This document shows, one piece after another, positions 14,982 through 23,203 of a stretch of 27,176 nt of DNA. This DNA is from an uncultured Actinomycetes bacterium. GTDB taxonomy: Bacteria; Actinomycetota; Thermoleophilia; Solirubrobacterales; Solirubrobacteraceae. Each line of letters opens with the position of its first letter. Within the stretch, counting starts at the first letter, position 1. The DNA lies in the NCBI GenBank assembly GCA_937888775.1, contig CALAQT010000297.1, positions 1-27,176 on the forward strand, read 5' to 3'. Under the pieces are notes generated by a model that ran no database searches, was not told the origin of the DNA, and worked only from the letters and a program-made list of their open reading frames with translations. Both the position numbers and the translations under genes were made by a program.

Positions 14982-16220
14982 CTACGCGGCGATGCGCTGC
15001 TTGTCGCCGAGCATCTGGTGGGGGTCTAACACGAACTTCTTGGCCGCGCCCTTGTCGAAGTCCCGGTAGCCCCCGGGGGCGTCGTCGAGCGTGATCACGG
15101 TGGCGTTGACGGCCTTGGCGATCTGCACGCGGTCGTTGAGGATCGCGTGCATCAGCCCGCGGTGGTAACGCATCACCGGGCACTGGCCCGTGGTGAACGA
15201 CTGCGACTTGGCCCACCCCAACCCGAGACGCAGCGACAGGCTGCCGACCTTCGCCGCGTCGTCGATGCCACCCGGGTCCTCGGTCACGTACAGGCCCGGG
15301 ATGCCCAGGCGTCCGGCGGCCCTGGTGACTTCCATGATCGAGTTGAGCACGGTGGCGGGCGCCTCGTGCGAGGCGTCCTTGCCGTGCCCACGCGCCTCAA
15401 AGCCCACGGCGTCCACGGCGCAGTCGACCTCGGGCACGCCCAGGATCTGATCCAGCTGGTCGGGAAGCGACGCGTCCTGGGTGAGGTCGACCGTCTCGCA
15501 GCCGAAGCTCTGCGCCTGCTTGAGGCGCTCGGGGTTCATGTCGCCCACGATCACCACCGCGGCGCCCAGGAATTGCGCGGAGTGCGCTGCCGCCAGCCCC
15601 ACCGGCCCGGCGCCCGCCACGTATACCGTCGAGCCCGACGTGACGCCGGCCGAGTAGCAGCCGTGATAGCCGGTCGGGAAGATATCCGACAGCATCGTCA
15701 GGTCCAGGATCTTCTCCAGCGCCTGCTCCTTGTCGGGGAACTTGAGCAGATTCCAATCGGCGTAGGGGATCATCACATACTCGGCCTGGCCGCCCACCCA
15801 GCCGCCCATGTCGACATAACCATAGGCGGCGCCGGGACGCGCGGGGTTGACGTTCAAGCACACCCCCGTGTGACCCTCCTTGCACATCCGGCAGCGCCCG
15901 CAGGCGATGTTGAACGGCACCGAGACGAGGTCACCCACCTGGATGAACTCCACGTCGCGTCCTGCCTCGATCACCTCACCGGTGATCTCATGCCCCAGCA
16001 CCAAGTTCTTCGGCGCCGTCGTGCGACCCCGCACCATGTGCTGATCGGAACCACAGATGTTGGTTGAGACGATCTTCAGGATCACCCCGTGCTCGCACTT
16101 GCGCCCGACGTTGGCCGGGTTCACCCCCGGACCGTCGTGCAGCTCGAGCTTGGGATAGTCGATCGATTGGACCTCGACCTTCCCAGGCTCGATGTAAGCC
16201 ACAGCCTTGTTACCTGACAT
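14982..16220 (-). CDS. fdhA: Glutathione-independent formaldehyde dehydrogenase (zinc, NAD-dependent)
   Basis: This 412-residue zinc-containing medium-chain dehydrogenase closely follows the Pseudomonas putida formaldehyde dehydrogenase pattern. It oxidises formaldehyde to formate (formaldehyde dismutation is also possible) with tightly bound NAD. The catalytic zinc region includes NICGSDQHMV (Cys56) and GHEITGEV (His77-Glu78). The structural zinc Cys cluster is CGRCRMCKEGHTGVC (Cys107, 110, 113, 121). The NAD-binding Rossmann motif is VAGAGPVGLAAA, and the family signatures VDCAVDAVGFEARGHG and IPGLYVTEDPG are present. The ATG at 16220 was chosen because GAGGAG lies 8 bases upstream; a second ATG six bases earlier is too close to that site. 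A 14-residue insertion near residues 27-41 lengthens it slightly. It probably detoxifies formaldehyde and stands as its own unit. Confidence 0.95.
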   Translation of the reverse strand: MSGNKAVAYIEPGKVEVQSIDYPKLELHDGPGVNPANVGRKCEHGVILKIVSTNICGSDQHMVRGRTTAPKNLVLGHEITGEVIEAGRDVEFIQVGDLVSVPFNIACGRCRMCKEGHTGVCLNVNPARPGAAYGYVDMGGWVGGQAEYVMIPYADWNLLKFPDKEQALEKILDLTMLSDIFPTGYHGCYSAGVTSGSTVYVAGAGPVGLAAAHSAQFLGAAVVIVGDMNPERLKQAQSFGCETVDLTQDASLPDQLDQILGVPEVDCAVDAVGFEARGHGKDASHEAPATVLNSIMEVTRAAGRLGIPGLYVTEDPGGIDDAAKVGSLSLRLGLGWAKSQSFTTGQCPVMRYHRGLMHAILNDRVQIAKAVNATVITLDDAPGGYRDFDKGAAKKFVLDPHQMLGDKQRIAA

Positions 16221-17340
16221 GTCCATCACTCCTCGATTGAAATAATCCTGCGGCTCGGGGCCACCGAAGTAAACGTCACCCGGAACTCGGCCTAGATGCT
16301 GCCCGATTGCGTTCCGGCCGACGTCATGAACTTCAAGCCTTCCCGTCCCTTTACGGGCTGCGTGCGCAAGGAAGAGGGCTAGAACCACGCGCGCTCAATC
16401 AGATCGGGACGCAGACACCTGACTGGTGGGACAACGCCCGTACAAGCACGGCACCGGCCCCGCGGTCAAAACCAGTAACCCACACCTCCCGCCTCGTAGC
16501 GCTGGTTCGCGCCGTCGGTTACATCAGGGCTTGAGCCAAGAATCCCGGGCGCACGGCCAGCGTGCTAGTGACACTACTCCTTTCGCGGGCGGCTATGTGA
16601 ATCAGACGGCAAAAGTTTGCTCGGGCTCGTCCGCGGCCGCGGACATCGACTGATTCCTCGCCAGCGGCCGGGCCACGAGCGTCCACGTGACCGCGCAGCG
16701 GATCCATAGATGGCCAGCGAACTCGCCGTACCCGTTCCACACGGCCCCTCGAGCCCGAGGGCCCGTTCGTCACGACACGTCGATGAGCTCATCGCCTTCG
16801 AGGCGACTGAGAGTGATCGTTCCCGCCCTCCCCAATCGCCAGCGCGACCCGAGAACGGGACGGCCGCGACCTTCGCGCCGCGGCGCTCGGAGCTCCTCCC
16901 ACACAGCATGGCGACCCACCAGCGCGCCGCGGCCGGCGGCACCGACGTGGCCGACTGGTTACACGCAGCCACCGTCGCGCTCGTCGCCGAGATCCCCGTC
17001 GAGCGCCTGTAGGAAGCCGTCCCGGCCTTTCCGAGAGCTGTCTCAACCTGCTCGAGCAGCTCGAGACCGAGCTGGCCGGCGAACGCGGCGGGAAGACACG
17101 AAGTGCGGCGGCAGGCTGAACCGCGTCCCCGAGCCGAAAACGGTTCCCCTGCAGCGTCACGGCTCTGCGGCGGGGCGGTGTGGATGCTCGCCGCCCGCGT
17201 CAACGTTCACCGCGGAGAGTGGCGCCGCGGCTCTGGCGACGCTAACGTCCTCAGACCGGAGCGACGAACGTCGAGGTCAGCGTATCTGCGTATCTGTGGC
17301 CTTTGCAGGCGATTTCCGCGGTTTTCCAACGCTCGCCCAA
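16221..17340. other. 1.1-kb stretch without a recognisable gene
   Basis: Open frames occur on both strands (for example 16574-17203 minus and 16687-17430 plus), but their translations are rich in Arg/Ser/Pro, resemble no family I know, and lack ribosome binding sites. A short plus-strand frame around 16910-17011 (MATHQRAAAGGTDVADWLHA) reads smoothly but stops after 34 residues and may be a relic. The left edge should contain the fdhA promoter. I see no repeat or RNA gene in it. Confidence 0.45.
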
Positions 17341-17413
17341 AGCGGACGACGGGGCTCGAACCCGCGACCTTCGGCTTGGGAAGCCGACGCTCTACCAACT
17401 GAGCTACGTCCGC
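17341..17413 (-). tRNA. tRNA-Gly (anticodon CCC)
   Basis: On the minus strand the sequence folds into a full cloverleaf. The acceptor stem is GCGGACG/CGTCCGC, the D-arm GCTC-AGTTGGTA-GAGC, the anticodon stem TCGGC/GCCGA with loop TTCCCAA (anticodon CCC), and the T-arm GCGGG-TTCGAGC-CCCGT. The discriminator base is U, as usual for bacterial tRNA-Gly. The CCA end is not encoded. Confidence 0.95.
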
Positions 17414-17621
17414 GCTGCGGGCGATTCTAGGGGCCGCGGTCGACGGGGAGTCGTCCCCCGCGCCGAGTAGAATTGGGCGCAACGATCGGGCCTAGCACCA
17501 AGATGGCTAGCGTCGCCTGACCAGCATCCCCAGCGGTCGTCGCCGCTGCATCAGTCCGCACGATGCCCGGCGCTGTCGGATGCGGCGTGGAATAGGGCGC
17601 GGGTATTACCCTTGATCGGTC

Positions 17622-18179
17622 ATGCGCCGCTTCCTGATCCCCGGAATTGCCGTGGCCGCCGCGGTTGCGCTGCTGGCGCTGCTGACGTTCGGGGTGGCCG
17701 ACCAGACTCTGACCAGCTCGATCGACGCGCGGGTGGCGCGCGGGGCGTTTCCGCCGGCACCCGACTCGCGCCTGGCGCTCCCGGTGCTCGGCAGCTCGCG
17801 CAGTGAGAGCCTGGCCGACTTCCGAGGCAAGGTCGTGGTCATGAACGTGTTCGCGTCCTGGTGTGATCCGTGTCGCCAGGAGGCCCCGATCCTGGCCCGT
17901 GAGCAGCGCATGCTCGCCAAGCACGGCGCGACGATCGTCGGGGTCACCTACCTGGACAACTCGGCCGCCACGGAGCAGTTCGTCAAGCAGGAGCACATCA
18001 CCTATCCCGTGCTGCGCGATGTCAGCGGCAACTTCGTGCGCTCGTTCGGGACCACGGGCGTCCCGGAGACGTTCATCATCAACCGCCAGGGCAAGATCCA
18101 GGCGTTGCGCCGCTACCAACTGGTCGGTAACAGCTGGCTGGACAGCACGCTGTCCAAGATCCTGCCTGAGAAGTCGTGA
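17622..18179 (+). CDS. ccmG: CcmG/ResA-type thiol-disulfide oxidoreductase
   Basis: This 185-residue membrane-anchored thioredoxin-fold protein would keep apocytochrome c or its maturation partner CcmH reduced during cytochrome c assembly outside the membrane. Residues 3-24 form an N-terminal signal anchor. The thioredoxin domain starts near residue 50 with LALPVLG and DFRGKVVVMNVFASWCDPC, giving active-site Cys81-Cys84, and continues with the cis-proline loop TTGVPETFII near residue 147 and the terminal strand RYQLVG. Its four-base overlap (GTGA) with ccmH supports co-transcription and a shared role. The ATG at 17622 follows within 20 bases of a TATTAC sequence, so the transcript leader may be short. 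No ccmF or ccsA is in the window. A ResA or TlpA name is also possible. Confidence 0.88.
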   Translation: MRRFLIPGIAVAAAVALLALLTFGVADQTLTSSIDARVARGAFPPAPDSRLALPVLGSSRSESLADFRGKVVVMNVFASWCDPCRQEAPILAREQRMLAKHGATIVGVTYLDNSAATEQFVKQEHITYPVLRDVSGNFVRSFGTTGVPETFIINRQGKIQALRRYQLVGNSWLDSTLSKILPEKS

Positions 18180-18655
18180 GCGTACTGAGGCGAAGCGCGG
18201 TCGCCGGGCTGATCGCGCTCGCGGCGACGCTCCCCCTGCTCGCGCCGGGCGCCGCCTCCGCCGCGAAGGCGCGGGCGTCGCTGACCGACATCATGAACGA
18301 CGTGATGTGCGTCGCCTGCCACGAGTCGCTGGCCGTCGCCCAGTCGCCCGAGGCCTACTCGGAGATCAGCTACATCCGCGGCCTGATCGCCCAGGGCGAG
18401 ACCAAGCCGCAGATCGAGCGCCAGCTGGTGGCTCAATACGGCGAATCCGTGCTCGGCAAGCCGCCGGCCCACGGCTTCAATCTCGTCGTCTACGTCCTGC
18501 CCCCGGTGCTGGTGGCGATCGCCCTGATCACGCTGGTGGTGACGCTGCCGAAATGGCGCCGCCGCGCGCGTGAAGCGGCTCCGCTGGCGGCGGGTGCGGC
18601 GCTGAGCCCCGACGACACGCGCCGGCTCGACGAGGAGCTGGCGCGCTACCCCTAG
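18176..18655 (+). CDS. ccmH: Cytochrome c maturation protein CcmH
   Basis: This 159-residue thiol protein is expected to reduce apocytochrome c haem-binding cysteines before haem attachment, recycled by CcmG. It has a signal peptide (about residues 1-30, ending GAASA), the CcmH active-site region NDVMCVACHESL with Cys45 and Cys48 (the family usually has RCxxCQ; Met replaces Arg here), the three-helix bundle continuing YIRGLIAQGETKPQIERQLVAQYGESVL, and one transmembrane helix at about 101-124 followed by a basic cytoplasmic tail. The start is GTG 18176, overlapping the ccmG stop in a GTGA quadruplet, which implies translational coupling. The C-terminal tail SPDDTRRLDEELARY is typical of short actinobacterial CcmH. 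Confidence 0.88.
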   Translation: MSVLRRSAVAGLIALAATLPLLAPGAASAAKARASLTDIMNDVMCVACHESLAVAQSPEAYSEISYIRGLIAQGETKPQIERQLVAQYGESVLGKPPAHGFNLVVYVLPPVLVAIALITLVVTLPKWRRRAREAAPLAAGAALSPDDTRRLDEELARYP

Positions 18656-18657
18656 CC

Positions 18658-18672
18658 CGCCGCCGGGCGGCG
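18658..18672. terminator. Short GC hairpin between convergent ccmH and argS
   Basis: CGCCGC-CGG-GCGGCG forms a 6-bp stem three bases after the ccmH stop. It sits in the 70-base gap between convergent genes, where a terminator is expected. There is no T-run and the stem is short, so support is weak. Confidence 0.35.
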
Positions 18673-18725
18673 CCAGCCACGCCCAGCCACTCGTCGGATC
18701 CCGCCAGTTACTCAGTCGCGAACCC

Positions 18726-20384
18726 TTACATCGCGTCGGGAGCGGTCACTCCCAGCAGCGCCAGCGACAGCGCGATTGTGCGCCGTGCGGCCTCCGACAG
18801 CGCGATCCTGAAGCTCTCGACCGACTGAGGGGAGGCGCCGACCACGTGGCAGTCACGGTAGAAGGCGGTGAAGGTCTGGGCCAGCTCCAGCGCGTAGGCG
18901 GCGATCCGGTGGGGACCGCGGCGCGCCGCCGCCTCGGCGACCTCGTCGGGGAAGGCGGCCAGCGCCTTGACCAGCTCGCGTTCGGAGCCGTGCAGCGGCT
19001 CAGCGCTCCAGTCGGCGTCGGGCGCCAGTGCGGCCTCGACGCGCTCGGGGTCCAACCGGGCGAGCATCGAGACGATCCGGGCGTGGGCGTACTGCACGTA
19101 GTAGACGGGGTTCTCGGCCGACTCGCGGCGGGCGAGGTCGAGGTCGAGGTCGAGCGTGCGGTCGTGGGAGCGCTGGAGCATGAAGAAGCGCGTCGCGTCG
19201 ACGCCGATCTCGTCGAGCAGGTCGTCGAGCGTGATGAAGTCGCCGCGGCGCTTGGACATCGCCGCACGCTGGTCGCCCTCGACCAGGTGCACGAACTGGA
19301 GGATCGGCATCTCGATCGCGTCAGGATCTCCGCCCAGCGCCGCGTAGGCGGCCTTCATCCGTGCCACGTAGCCATGGTGGTCTGAGCCGACCGGCAGCAG
19401 CTGGCGCTGCACGCCGCGCTCGCGCTTGTTGAGCAGATAGGCGACGTCGGCGGCGAAGTAGGTCGGATCCCCGCCGGTCCGCTCCAGCACGCGGTCCTTG
19501 TCGTCACCGAAGGTGGTCGTGCGCAGCCACAGCGCCCCCTCCGACGTGTATGAGTGGCCGGCCGCCGCCAGCATCGCCAGCGCCCGCTGCAGCTCGCTGG
19601 GGTCTCCGGCATGGAGTGTGCGCTCGCTGAAGAAGGCGTCAAAGCGCACGCCGTAGCGCTCCAGCGTGCCCTTGATCCGCTCCAGCATCAGCGCCACCGC
19701 TTGCGCGGCGAGGTCGTCGACGTCGAGTTGGGCCGCGCCGGGGATCTCGGCGGCGATCTCCCGCACGTAGTCGCCCTGGTAGCCGCCCTCGGGAACCTCG
19801 GCGTCGCGGGCCCGGGCCTTGACCGACTCGCCCAGCAGGCGGATCTGCGAGCCGGCGTCATTGAAGTAGTACTCGCGGGAGACCGCGTGACCGTGGTGCG
19901 CCAGGATCCGCGCCAGCGCGTCCCCATAGGCGGCGTGGCGGCCGCTGGCGGCCACCAGCGGACCGGTGGGGTTGGCCGAGACGAACTCCACCAGGACCCG
20001 CTCGGGGGTCGGCGCGCCGCCGGCGCCGTAGCCCTCGCCAGCGTGCAGCACGACGTGCAGCGCGCCGCGATGCCAGCCGTCGGAGAGCGTCAGGTTCAGA
20101 AAGCCGGGGCCGGCGATCTCGCTGTGCTGCAGGTCCTCGGCCAGCGCGTCGCCCAGCGCCACCGCCAGGCGCTCGGCGATCTCCCGCGGCGGCGCGCCCA
20201 GCACCGGGGCGAGCAGCATCGCCGCGTTGGTCGAGTAGTCGCCCTGGGCCGCGTGCTTGGGGCGCTCCAGACGCGGAGGGGGCGACAGCTCCTTGCCGGC
20301 GCCGCGAACCGAGGCGGCGGCGGCCAGCACCGCCTGGCGCAGGTTCTCCAGCGGGTCGGCGGACAGGCCTGACATGGCACTCAC
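18726..20384 (-). CDS. argS: Arginyl-tRNA synthetase
   Basis: This 552-residue class I aminoacyl-tRNA synthetase charges tRNA-Arg with arginine at the cost of ATP. The N-terminal Arg-tRNA-synthetase additional domain spans about residues 10-100 (GDYSTNAAMLLA, IAGPGFLNL). The catalytic core begins at LVEFVSANPTGP near residue 131. Where most homologues have the HIGH signature (HVGHGR), this protein has LVAASGRHAAYGDA, so the classical histidines are missing or displaced. The KMSKS equivalent AAMSKRRGDF is present. The C-terminal DALR anticodon-binding domain starts around residue 440 (YYVQYAHARIVSML) and ends with ALSLALLGV. The start is GTG 20384, overlapping the stop of the upstream channel gene (GTGA), so translation is probably coupled. 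Confidence 0.95.
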   Translation of the reverse strand: MSAMSGLSADPLENLRQAVLAAAASVRGAGKELSPPPRLERPKHAAQGDYSTNAAMLLAPVLGAPPREIAERLAVALGDALAEDLQHSEIAGPGFLNLTLSDGWHRGALHVVLHAGEGYGAGGAPTPERVLVEFVSANPTGPLVAASGRHAAYGDALARILAHHGHAVSREYYFNDAGSQIRLLGESVKARARDAEVPEGGYQGDYVREIAAEIPGAAQLDVDDLAAQAVALMLERIKGTLERYGVRFDAFFSERTLHAGDPSELQRALAMLAAAGHSYTSEGALWLRTTTFGDDKDRVLERTGGDPTYFAADVAYLLNKRERGVQRQLLPVGSDHHGYVARMKAAYAALGGDPDAIEMPILQFVHLVEGDQRAAMSKRRGDFITLDDLLDEIGVDATRFFMLQRSHDRTLDLDLDLARRESAENPVYYVQYAHARIVSMLARLDPERVEAALAPDADWSAEPLHGSERELVKALAAFPDEVAEAAARRGPHRIAAYALELAQTFTAFYRDCHVVGASPQSVESFRIALSEAARRTIALSLALLGVTAPDAM

Positions 20385-21466
20385 GACGCCGACACGGTCT
20401 GCGGCTCAAACGTGCTCTCCAGGCGCTCCAACGCGCCGGGCGTGCCGATCGCGACCAGCATGTCGCCCGGGTTTATCACCGCGCTGGGCGCCGGCTGGGT
20501 CTCAAGGTGACCGTCGGCGCGCCGCAGCGCGACGATCACCGACTCACCGCGGACCTGCTCGACGGTCTGGCCGGCGCCCTCGCAGGTCGCAGAGACGTCG
20601 ATCTCCTCCATCCGGTAGTCGGCGACCTGCAGCGTCCCGGCGACCTGAGGCCGCAGTGCCACGCGCGCCATCTCGGTGCCGGAGGTCTTATACGGGGAGA
20701 CCACGCGATCGGCGCCGGCCCGCAGCAGCTTCTTCTCGGAGTCCTCGGCCGAGGCCCTCGCGATGATCAGGATGTCAGGACGCAGGCCCCGGGCCGTGAG
20801 CGCGATGAAGATGTTCTGCGCGTCTGAGTCGACGCAGGCGATCACCCCCCTTGCGCGCTGGATCCCGGCCTCCAGCAGCACCTCGTCGGTGGCCGCGTCG
20901 CTCTCCAGTAAGGGCACGGCCAGCGCGCGGGCCTCCTCGCGGTGCTCGGGGTTCTCGTCGATCGCGACGTGAGCCACCCCGGCGGCGCGCAGGTCACGCG
21001 CCGCCTGGCGCCCGACCCGGCCGAAGCCGCAGATGATGAAGTGGTCTGTGTAGGAGTCGATCATGCGCTGCGTGCGGCGCTCGTCGAGCAGGCCGCTGAG
21101 CTGGCCGGAGACGAAGAACTCGGCGACGGTCGCCAGGCCATAGAAGAGCGTACCTATGCCAAACAGCTCGAGCGCGACGACGACTGCGCGCCCGGCGGCG
21201 CTGTGGGGGTCCTGGATCGAGCCGAGCGTGGTGACCGTATCGAGCGTCCACACGAACCCGTAGCCGAGCGAGGTGTGCTCGACCAGGGCGAACAGGATCG
21301 TTCCGGCCACGATCAGCGCCAGCAGCGCGCCGAGCAGGATCCCCAGCCGGCGGGTGAACATGCGCAGCTCGCGCCGGGCTCGGGCGCGCTGGGTGACGTG
21401 CCGATCACGGAGGATTTCGCGGGCCTCGGCCACGCGGGGTGGGTAATCGTCGCGGGTTGTGGCCAC
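20381..21466 (-). CDS. Two-helix potassium channel with RCK (TrkA-N/TrkA-C) domains
   Basis: This approximately 361-residue protein has an MthK-like order: TM1 at about 41-62, a pore helix and filter at about 74-84, TM2 at about 92-118, a Rossmann RCK domain with HFIICGFGRVGRQ near 142-154, and a TrkA-C domain in the last 90 residues (MEEIDVSATCEGAGQTVEQV). It would conduct K+ or related cations gated by a cytoplasmic ligand. The selectivity-filter position reads TVTTLGSI instead of the canonical TTVGYG, so ion selectivity is uncertain. The start is uncertain: GTG 21466 lies 2 bases after the rlmH stop with no clear ribosome binding site, and ATG 21361 is an alternative that loses only a charged N-terminal region. 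The frame is open further upstream, but that part is antisense-like and overlaps rlmH. Confidence 0.85.
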   Translation of the reverse strand: MATTRDDYPPRVAEAREILRDRHVTQRARARRELRMFTRRLGILLGALLALIVAGTILFALVEHTSLGYGFVWTLDTVTTLGSIQDPHSAAGRAVVVALELFGIGTLFYGLATVAEFFVSGQLSGLLDERRTQRMIDSYTDHFIICGFGRVGRQAARDLRAAGVAHVAIDENPEHREEARALAVPLLESDAATDEVLLEAGIQRARGVIACVDSDAQNIFIALTARGLRPDILIIARASAEDSEKKLLRAGADRVVSPYKTSGTEMARVALRPQVAGTLQVADYRMEEIDVSATCEGAGQTVEQVRGESVIVALRRADGHLETQPAPSAVINPGDMLVAIGTPGALERLESTFEPQTVSAS

Positions 21467-21468
21467 GG

Positions 21469-21876
21469 TCAGTAGTGGTAGGGCTCGCCGGCCAGGATCT
21501 TGTGGCCACGGTAGAGCTGCTCCAGCAGCACCACGCGGGCGAGCTGGTGGGGAAGCGTGATCGCCCCCAACGAGAAGCGGTGGTCGACCTCCTCCAGCTG
21601 CAGTCCGAATGGCCCCCCGATCACGAAGCACAGATCCCGGCCACTCTGGCGGCGCTCCTCCAGGAAGCGGGAGAAGCCGATCGAGTCGTGGCGCTCGCCG
21701 TCGCGGTCAAGCAGCGAGACGAAGGCCCGATCGGGCAGGCGCCGATGGACGCGCTCGTCCTCGCGCACCTCGATCAACTCCAGGCGGACATGGCGCGCGA
21801 GCAGCTTCTGGTAGTGCTGCACGTCATCAGCGAACGGCGGGCGCAATCTCCCCACGGCGACGACGACGATCCGCAC
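21469..21876 (-). CDS. rlmH: 23S rRNA pseudouridine-1915 N3-methyltransferase
   Basis: This 135-residue SPOUT-class (knotted) methyltransferase modifies pseudouridine 1915 in helix 69 of 23S rRNA on assembled ribosomes, using SAM. The conserved order is intact: N-terminal strand MRIVVVAVGRL, FVSLLDRDGE, the SAM-binding FVIGGPFGL at about 84-92, the knot LGAITLPHQLARVVLLEQLYR, and the near-invariant terminal LAGEPYHY (usually ending YHK/H). It is about 20 residues shorter than the E. coli protein, mostly in the loop near residue 45. The start is GTG 21876. A TAGTAT sequence sits 6 bases upstream, which suggests a leaderless transcript. It heads the minus-strand run rlmH, K+ channel, argS. Confidence 0.93.
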   Translation of the reverse strand: MRIVVVAVGRLRPPFADDVQHYQKLLARHVRLELIEVREDERVHRRLPDRAFVSLLDRDGERHDSIGFSRFLEERRQSGRDLCFVIGGPFGLQLEEVDHRFSLGAITLPHQLARVVLLEQLYRGHKILAGEPYHY

Positions 21877-21881
21877 GATGG

Positions 21882-21888
21882 GATACTA
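21882..21888. promoter_or_regulatory. Shared -10-like element for two divergent leaderless genes
   Basis: GATACTA at 21882-21888 reads GATACT on the plus strand, ending 8 bases before the ATG at 21896, and TAGTAT on the minus strand, ending 6 bases before the rlmH GTG at 21876. Both distances place a transcription start at or next to the start codon. The minus strand also has TTGGGA (21904-21909) with 15-base spacing as a possible -35; no clear -35 is seen for the plus strand. Confidence 0.45.
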
Positions 21889-21895
21889 CGAACAT

Positions 21896-22216
21896 ATGGA
21901 CGATCCCAACGCTCCCGAGCGCCACATCAACATCCACTTCTCGCCCGACATCATGGGCGGTGTCTACGCGAACTTCGCCAACGTCAGCCACAGCGACTAC
22001 GAGTTCACGATCACCTTCGCCCGTGTCGACCACGAGGTGGAGGACGACGAGATCCCCGGAGTCGTCGTCTCCCGCATCAACCTGTCCCCCAAGTTCATGC
22101 GCGAGCTGATCGAGGCGATGCAGGACAACTACTCCAAGTACCAGACCCGCGAGGGGATCAAGAACCTGCCCGAATACGGCGGGACCTCCGAGGAACCCTC
22201 AGAGCCAGCCGAGTAG
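21896..22216 (+). CDS. DUF3467 domain protein
   Basis: This 106-residue protein matches the DUF3467 family over most of its length. It has INIHFSPDIMGGVYANFANV, YEFTITFARVDHEVEDDEIP, GVVVSRINLSPKFMRELIEA and DNYSKYQTREGIKNLPE, and ends in an acidic Glu/Pro tail. The family is widespread in bacteria and its biochemical role is not established; the resemblance to a small beta-rich domain found near chaperone or secretion genes is only an impression. An in-frame ATG at 21878 is possible, but the ATG at 21896 fits the family start and sits 8 bases after a -10-like GATACT, suggesting a leaderless mRNA. It diverges from rlmH across only 19 bases. Confidence 0.85.
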   Translation: MDDPNAPERHINIHFSPDIMGGVYANFANVSHSDYEFTITFARVDHEVEDDEIPGVVVSRINLSPKFMRELIEAMQDNYSKYQTREGIKNLPEYGGTSEEPSEPAE

Positions 22217-22258
22217 CGCCGGACACGCCCCGCCAAGCCTCGCTGACGGAGAGCCGCG

Positions 22259-23203
22259 ATGACGCGCTACGGCGTCCTGCTTCCCACCTTTGATCCGCTG
22301 CGCGCCGGCGGAGCGTGGCCGGTGGCGCAGGCTGCGCGCACGGCCGAAGACCTGGGATTTGACGCCGTCTGGACCGGCGACCACCTGGCCTGCCCCGCCC
22401 CGGGACTCGACGCGCCCAGCTGCCTGGCCGCCGCCGCGGCGGTCACCGTCCGGGTCTCGCTTGGGTTCAGCGTGATGCTGCTGGCACTGCGCTCGCCCGC
22501 CTGGGCGGCCAAACAGCTGACCACGATTGACGCGCTGTCCGGCGGCCGGCTGGTGCTGGGGGTCGGGGTCGGCGGCGAGTTCCCTGAGGAGTTTACGGCC
22601 GCCGGCGTGCCCGTCGCTGAGCGCGGGCGCCGCGTCGACGAGACCCTGTCGGTGCTGCCGTCGCTGTTGACCGGGCGCCCGGTCAAGCACGACGGGCGGG
22701 TGCTGAGCCTCGACGTGCCCGCGCTGGAGCCGGCGATGGCCGAGCCACCGCCGATCTTCGTCGGCGGGCGCAGCCAGCGGGCGATGCAGCGCGCCGCCCG
22801 GTTCGGCGACGCCTGGCTGCCGATGTGGCTGGAGCCCGACACCGTCGCCCGGCAGGCCGGTGTGCTGGCCGAACTGGCCGCACAGCAGGGCCGCCGCGCC
22901 CCCTCGATCGCGCTGCTGCTGGGCGTGCGGGTGGACGACGACCTGGAGCGGGCGCGCAGCGAGGCCGCCGCCCACCTGCAGGGTCAGTACCGGCTGCCGC
23001 TGCACGTCGTCGAGCGCTGGACGGCGCTGGGCGGCGTGGAGCGTGTCGCCGAGCACGTCGAGGCCCATCGTGCCGCCGGCGTGAGCGAATTCCTGTTCAT
23101 GGCGCTGGGCAGCGACCCGATCGGCCAGTACGAGCGCCTGGCCGAGGTGCGCGCGCTGGTGTCGTCCGCGGGCCGCCCAGCCGGGCGCGAGACGCAAGCG
23201 TGA
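22259..23203 (+). CDS. LLM-class flavin-dependent oxidoreductase (luciferase-like)
   Basis: This 314-residue TIM-barrel protein of the bacterial-luciferase-like superfamily has MTRYGVLLPTFDPLRAGG, the helix ARTAEDLGFDAVWTGDH, ALRSPAWAAKQLTTIDALSGGRLVLGVGVGGEFPEEF, the PPIFVGGRSQRAMQRAARFGDAWLP segment characteristic of F420-dependent members, and a C-terminal EFLFMALGSDPIGQYERLAEV. It probably oxidises or reduces a lipid or alcohol substrate using F420 or FMN. The ATG at 22259 is preceded by GGAGAG. Its stop overlaps the GTG start of the acyl-CoA synthetase gene, so the two are co-translated and may act on a common acyl substrate. Confidence 0.88.
   Translation: MTRYGVLLPTFDPLRAGGAWPVAQAARTAEDLGFDAVWTGDHLACPAPGLDAPSCLAAAAAVTVRVSLGFSVMLLALRSPAWAAKQLTTIDALSGGRLVLGVGVGGEFPEEFTAAGVPVAERGRRVDETLSVLPSLLTGRPVKHDGRVLSLDVPALEPAMAEPPPIFVGGRSQRAMQRAARFGDAWLPMWLEPDTVARQAGVLAELAAQQGRRAPSIALLLGVRVDDDLERARSEAAAHLQGQYRLPLHVVERWTALGGVERVAEHVEAHRAAGVSEFLFMALGSDPIGQYERLAEVRALVSSAGRPAGRETQA

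Noticed and set aside
16574..17203. A 209-residue minus-strand frame upstream of fdhA
   Set aside because: Ser/Arg/Gly-rich translation without motifs, and frames of similar length exist on the other strand.
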